From positions 62,001 to 126,000 of the forward strand of contig JAXLRH010000005.1 in assembly GCA_046331245.1 (NCBI GenBank): a stretch of 64,000 nt of DNA. Reading direction: 5' to 3'. Numbering within the stretch: the first letter of the stretch is position 1; each line of letters begins with the position of its first letter. The DNA comes from SSF14 sp046331245 (GTDB lineage Bacteria > Actinomycetota > Acidimicrobiia > Acidimicrobiales > Microtrichaceae). This document shows, in pieces, positions 61,347-64,000 of the stretch. A program made the position numbers and the translations under genes. The notes under the pieces are model-generated. The model did no database searches. It was given only the letters and a program-made list of their open reading frames with translations, and was not told the origin of the DNA.

Positions 61347-63128
61347 GTGGCCGTGGCGAGCGAGGCGACAGCGGCGGAGCCGTCACCCGCAGGCGCCCCG
61401 CCCGGCCGGGTGGGGCGATTTGTCGAACCGGTGGTGACGCCGGTGCTGGCGCCGTGGCGCGCCGGCGGCCGGGCGGTCGACGCCGTGCTCGACGACCTGC
61501 GCGACCGCACGATGTGGCTGTGGACGTGGTGGGCGGCGCAGACGACGTTGCGCGACCGCGTGCCCCGATACCTCGCCGCGATCCTGTGCATCTGGTACTT
61601 CGTGGTGTTCGAACGGCTCGCCTGGCTGCGTCACGACCGGTTCGGCACCTTCGACTACGACCTCGGCATGTACGACCAGGGCATCTGGCAGCTCGCGCAC
61701 CTCCGCGGGTTCATGACCGTGCGCGGCATGCACGTGTTCGGGCACCACGCGAACATCGGCTACCTGCTGCTGGTGCCGTTCTACTGGGCGGGCATCGGCG
61801 GCCCGCAGTTCCTCGACGTGCTGAACACCCTCGCGGTCGTGGCGGTCGCGCTGCCGGTGTTCGGCCTGGCCACGAAGCACCTGAAGTCGTCGTGGGCGGG
61901 GTTCTTCCTGGTCGTCGCCTACCTGTTCCACTTCTCACCGCAGTGGAAGATCCAGGAGACGTTCCATCCCGAGAGCATCGCGGCGCCTCTCGTCGTGGGC
62001 GCGCTGTACTTCGCGTCCACCGGCAAGTGGCGCAACTACGCCCTGTGCGTCGGCGCCGCGCTGCTGTGGAAGGAGGACGTCGCCCTGGCCACGGCGGTAC
62101 TCGGGCTGGTGGTCGCGGTGACGTTCCGGCAGTGGAGGATCGGGCTCGTCACGATCGCGGGCTCCGCCGCCTGGTTCCTGATCGCGACGCGACTCATCAT
62201 GGCCAAGTTCGCGCCGGACGGCGCGGTGTTCGACAGCCTGTTCGGCCCGCTCGGCACGTCGGCGACCGACGTCGTCCGCACGGCGGCGGTGCACCCCTCG
62301 CGCCTGATCACCACGATCCGGTGCCACGGCTTCTTCGACGGCAAGCTGCACTCGCTCACGACGCCCACGGACGGCGTGGTGTGCCCCGATCCGGCGGCCG
62401 TCGCGTTGCCGAACCCGCCGCCCCGTGGCCTCGCCGCGCTGATGGGCCCGTACGGGTACCTGTCCTTCCTCAACCCGCAGCTGCTCGCCGTGGGTGTGCC
62501 GCAGCACGTGGTGAACTCGGCCACCACCGCGGACTTCACGTGGGATCTCCGCTGGCACTACGCGATGTTCCCGTACCTCGGCGCGCTCATGGGCTCGGTG
62601 TTCACGGTCGTGCGGCGCCGCCGCCTGCTCGTCGCGTGGGTGATGATCGCCGTGATGGTGGGTGGCGTGGTGTCGACCTACCAGCGCGGGGTCGGCCCGT
62701 GGACCACGAACCACGACAGCGGGTGGTGGCCGCTCACCGACCAGCCGGTGTTCGCCGACTTCCGCACGGCCATGGCGGGAGTCGACGACGACGCCCGCGT
62801 GTCGGCCTCGTACTTCCTCGTGCCCCACCTGTCGCACCGCGAGTACATCTACACGTTCCCCAACCCGTGGCGCGGGTCGAACTACGGCGCCGGCGGCACG
62901 ACGGTGAAGCTGCCCGACCAGAACACCATCACCGACGTCGTGGTGGACCGCTGGGCGCTCAACCCCGAGGACCAGGCGATGTTCGACGCCGTGCTCGCGT
63001 CGGGCCAGTTCGAGGTGGTCTACCGGCGCAAGCGCAACGTCGCCGGCCGCATCAGCGACGTGATCCACATCCACCGCATCGAGGACGGCCCGAGGGTGAT
63101 CCAGCCGGTGGTGGTCACGCCGGCCTGA
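61347..63128 (+). CDS. DUF2079 polytopic membrane protein
   Basis: A 593-residue membrane protein. The DUF2079 signature FDYDLGMYDQGIWQLAHLRG lies near residue 100, with FHPESIAAP around 207. About ten hydrophobic segments fill residues 75-440, and the C-terminal 150 residues look extracytoplasmic with a Pro/Trp/Tyr-rich periplasmic domain. DUF2079 proteins resemble glycosyltransferase-type (GT-C) polytopic enzymes, but the reaction is unknown. The GTG at 61347 is the first start in the open frame, divergent from bfd by 53 bases. It ends 15 bases before the convergent nucleotidyltransferase-like gene. Confidence 0.85.
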   Translation: MAVASEATAAEPSPAGAPPGRVGRFVEPVVTPVLAPWRAGGRAVDAVLDDLRDRTMWLWTWWAAQTTLRDRVPRYLAAILCIWYFVVFERLAWLRHDRFGTFDYDLGMYDQGIWQLAHLRGFMTVRGMHVFGHHANIGYLLLVPFYWAGIGGPQFLDVLNTLAVVAVALPVFGLATKHLKSSWAGFFLVVAYLFHFSPQWKIQETFHPESIAAPLVVGALYFASTGKWRNYALCVGAALLWKEDVALATAVLGLVVAVTFRQWRIGLVTIAGSAAWFLIATRLIMAKFAPDGAVFDSLFGPLGTSATDVVRTAAVHPSRLITTIRCHGFFDGKLHSLTTPTDGVVCPDPAAVALPNPPPRGLAALMGPYGYLSFLNPQLLAVGVPQHVVNSATTADFTWDLRWHYAMFPYLGALMGSVFTVVRRRRLLVAWVMIAVMVGGVVSTYQRGVGPWTTNHDSGWWPLTDQPVFADFRTAMAGVDDDARVSASYFLVPHLSHREYIYTFPNPWRGSNYGAGGTTVKLPDQNTITDVVVDRWALNPEDQAMFDAVLASGQFEVVYRRKRNVAGRISDVIHIHRIEDGPRVIQPVVVTPA

Positions 63129-63143
63129 GCGGACTCAGCGCGG

Positions 63144-63683
63144 TCAGGTCGTGAGGACGGTGGCGATGCGGGTGAACCGCGGGTCCTCGTCGCCGCAGAT
63201 CCGGCCCACCCAGCGGAGCACCTCCGGCGCGTCGAGGTGGGTGCCGGCCGCGATCATCGCGTCGATGTCGACCCAGTCGCGCGGGCGGTCGAACACGGCC
63301 TTGCACACGGCGAGGTGCGCGGCCGACAGGATGCGGATCGAGGTGGCGGCGAACGGCACGGTGACGGCGTCGCGGTCGGCGGCCGCGTGGAACGGGTCGT
63401 AGGAGAAGAACAGGTCGAGGGGCGTGGTGTCCCACATCACGCGCACCTGGGCGTCGCGCTCGATCGCCGCCTCGGCCCCCTCGACGTCGACGCCGAGTGC
63501 TGCGAGCGGGTCGAGCACCGAGCGGGCGGCCGTCGCCGGCACGAACACGTTGCAGTCGATGTCGCGCGTGGCGCGCGGCTCCGCGTGGTACGCCAGCGCC
63601 AGCGCTCCGCCGAACGCGTGGGCCACGCCGGCGAGCGCGCCGTCGATGGCGATGATGCGGTCGGGGAGGGTGATCGTGGTCAA
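63144..63683 (-). CDS. Nucleotidyltransferase-fold (AbiEii/MNT-like) protein
   Basis: A 179-residue protein. FGGALALAYHAEPRATRDID resembles the GG-x-A...TxDID pattern of AbiEii/nucleotidyltransferase-like toxins, with D39/D41-type acids. LDLFFSYDPFH follows as the third acidic region. The start is a TTG at 63683 overlapping the upstream HTH gene's stop by 4 bases (TTGA); no better ATG or GTG is in frame. It is probably part of a two-gene module with that HTH protein. A toxin role is inferred from family resemblance only. Confidence 0.72.
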   Translation of the reverse strand: MTTITLPDRIIAIDGALAGVAHAFGGALALAYHAEPRATRDIDCNVFVPATAARSVLDPLAALGVDVEGAEAAIERDAQVRVMWDTTPLDLFFSYDPFHAAADRDAVTVPFAATSIRILSAAHLAVCKAVFDRPRDWVDIDAMIAAGTHLDAPEVLRWVGRICGDEDPRFTRIATVLTT

Positions 63684-64000
63684 CGCGACGTCGAGTCGAT
63701 GCGCGGGAAGGTGAGCGCGCCGGCCGGGCGCGCCGGGAGCGCGTCGACCAGCAGCAGGAGGTCGACGAGGGCCTCGGCGTGGGCCGCGGGCGTGGGAAGT
63801 GGTGGGTTGTCCGGCGTGGGCGGGGCGAGGCGCAGCTCGAGGCGCTCGCCTGCGCCGGCGAGGAGGCGGCGGAGCGTGGCGACCGAGGGGTCGCGATGGC
63901 CGTGCTCGTACGCGGAGATCACCGGCTGGCTCGTGCCGGCGCGCGCCGCGAGCTGCGCCTGCGTGAGGTGGCGGCGCCGGCGGGCGGTGGTGAGGAGCGT
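63680..64000 (-). CDS. XRE-family helix-turn-helix protein, 5'-truncated
   Basis: The window holds 106 residues of an XRE-type DNA-binding protein that continues beyond base 64000. The frame reads HLTQAQLAARAGTSQPVISAYEHG, a canonical HTH_3 recognition helix, then DPSVATLRRLLAGAGERLEL. A Pro-rich linker and a Leu-rich tail follow. The stop overlaps the nucleotidyltransferase start. An adjacent XRE repressor and nucleotidyltransferase suggests an AbiEii- or MNT-like toxin-antitoxin system. The start is outside the window. Confidence 0.85.
   Translation of the reverse strand, partial: TLLTTARRRRHLTQAQLAARAGTSQPVISAYEHGHRDPSVATLRRLLAGAGERLELRLAPPTPDNPPLPTPAAHAEALVDLLLLVDALPARPAGALTFPRIDSTSR

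Overview
The window is a gene-dense, high-GC chromosomal segment of roughly 70% G+C by eye, with no intergenic gap above about 170 bases. Several traits point to a high-GC actinobacterium: many 4-base start/stop overlaps, frequent GTG starts, F420-type luciferase-like oxidoreductases, DUF2510 proteins, a SHOCT protein and an MT0933-type small protein. A member of the Acidimicrobiia such as an Ilumatobacter relative would fit, but that placement is inference. I saw no rRNA, tRNA, CRISPR array, transposase or prophage.

Layout. 1-8.2 kb: the 3' part of a molybdenum hydroxylase large subunit, an F420-type oxidoreductase, an unknown protein, a PLP decarboxylase, and an OmpR/histidine kinase pair. 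The pair is divergent from a Gly-rich membrane protein and a SHOCT protein. 8.2-11.5 kb: a complete OpuC/ProU-type osmoprotectant ABC importer. 11.5-17.7 kb: a methyltransferase, then, beyond a hairpin, a translationally coupled cassette of KAS III, haem-oxygenase-like diiron protein, unknown protein and RND/MMPL exporter. 17.7-22.9 kb: glutamate dehydrogenase and two coupled ABC ATPase/permease pairs. 22.9-27.9 kb: DMT transporter, glutamine amidotransferase, SsuD-like monooxygenase, ATP-grasp enzyme and Zn alcohol dehydrogenase. 28-33.9 kb: a complete Dpp/Opp-type peptide importer with an intercistronic hairpin after the binding-protein gene.

34-41.2 kb: a HerA-like ATPase, a small MT0933-type protein, an FAD amine oxidase, two CoA-ester lyase family enzymes, and a Vsr/DUF559-like nuclease gene. 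The nuclease gene is boxed by two related palindromes with perfect 14-base terminal inverted repeats. 41.2-48.6 kb: aldehyde dehydrogenase, a convergent pair of DUF2510-DUF4870 paralogues, an epoxide-hydrolase-like enzyme, a PGPGW membrane protein, a group 2 sigma factor, an unknown protein and a tyrosine phosphatase. 48.6-58 kb: an SDR followed by a tightly coupled run of P450, GH2 beta-galactosidase, DUF2804 protein, acyl-CoA ligase and di-haem oxidoreductase. The beta-galactosidase carries an in-frame tandem repeat and a 48-base palindrome. 58-64 kb: MscS channel, an unlisted 59-codon membrane peptide, PH-domain protein, F420-type oxidoreductase, bacterioferritin with its ferredoxin, a DUF2079 membrane protein, and an XRE/nucleotidyltransferase pair running off the end.

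The best candidates for something undescribed are the KAS III/diiron/RND lipid-like cassette, the palindrome-bounded nuclease unit at 40.1-41.2 kb, and the palindrome domesticated inside the beta-galactosidase gene.
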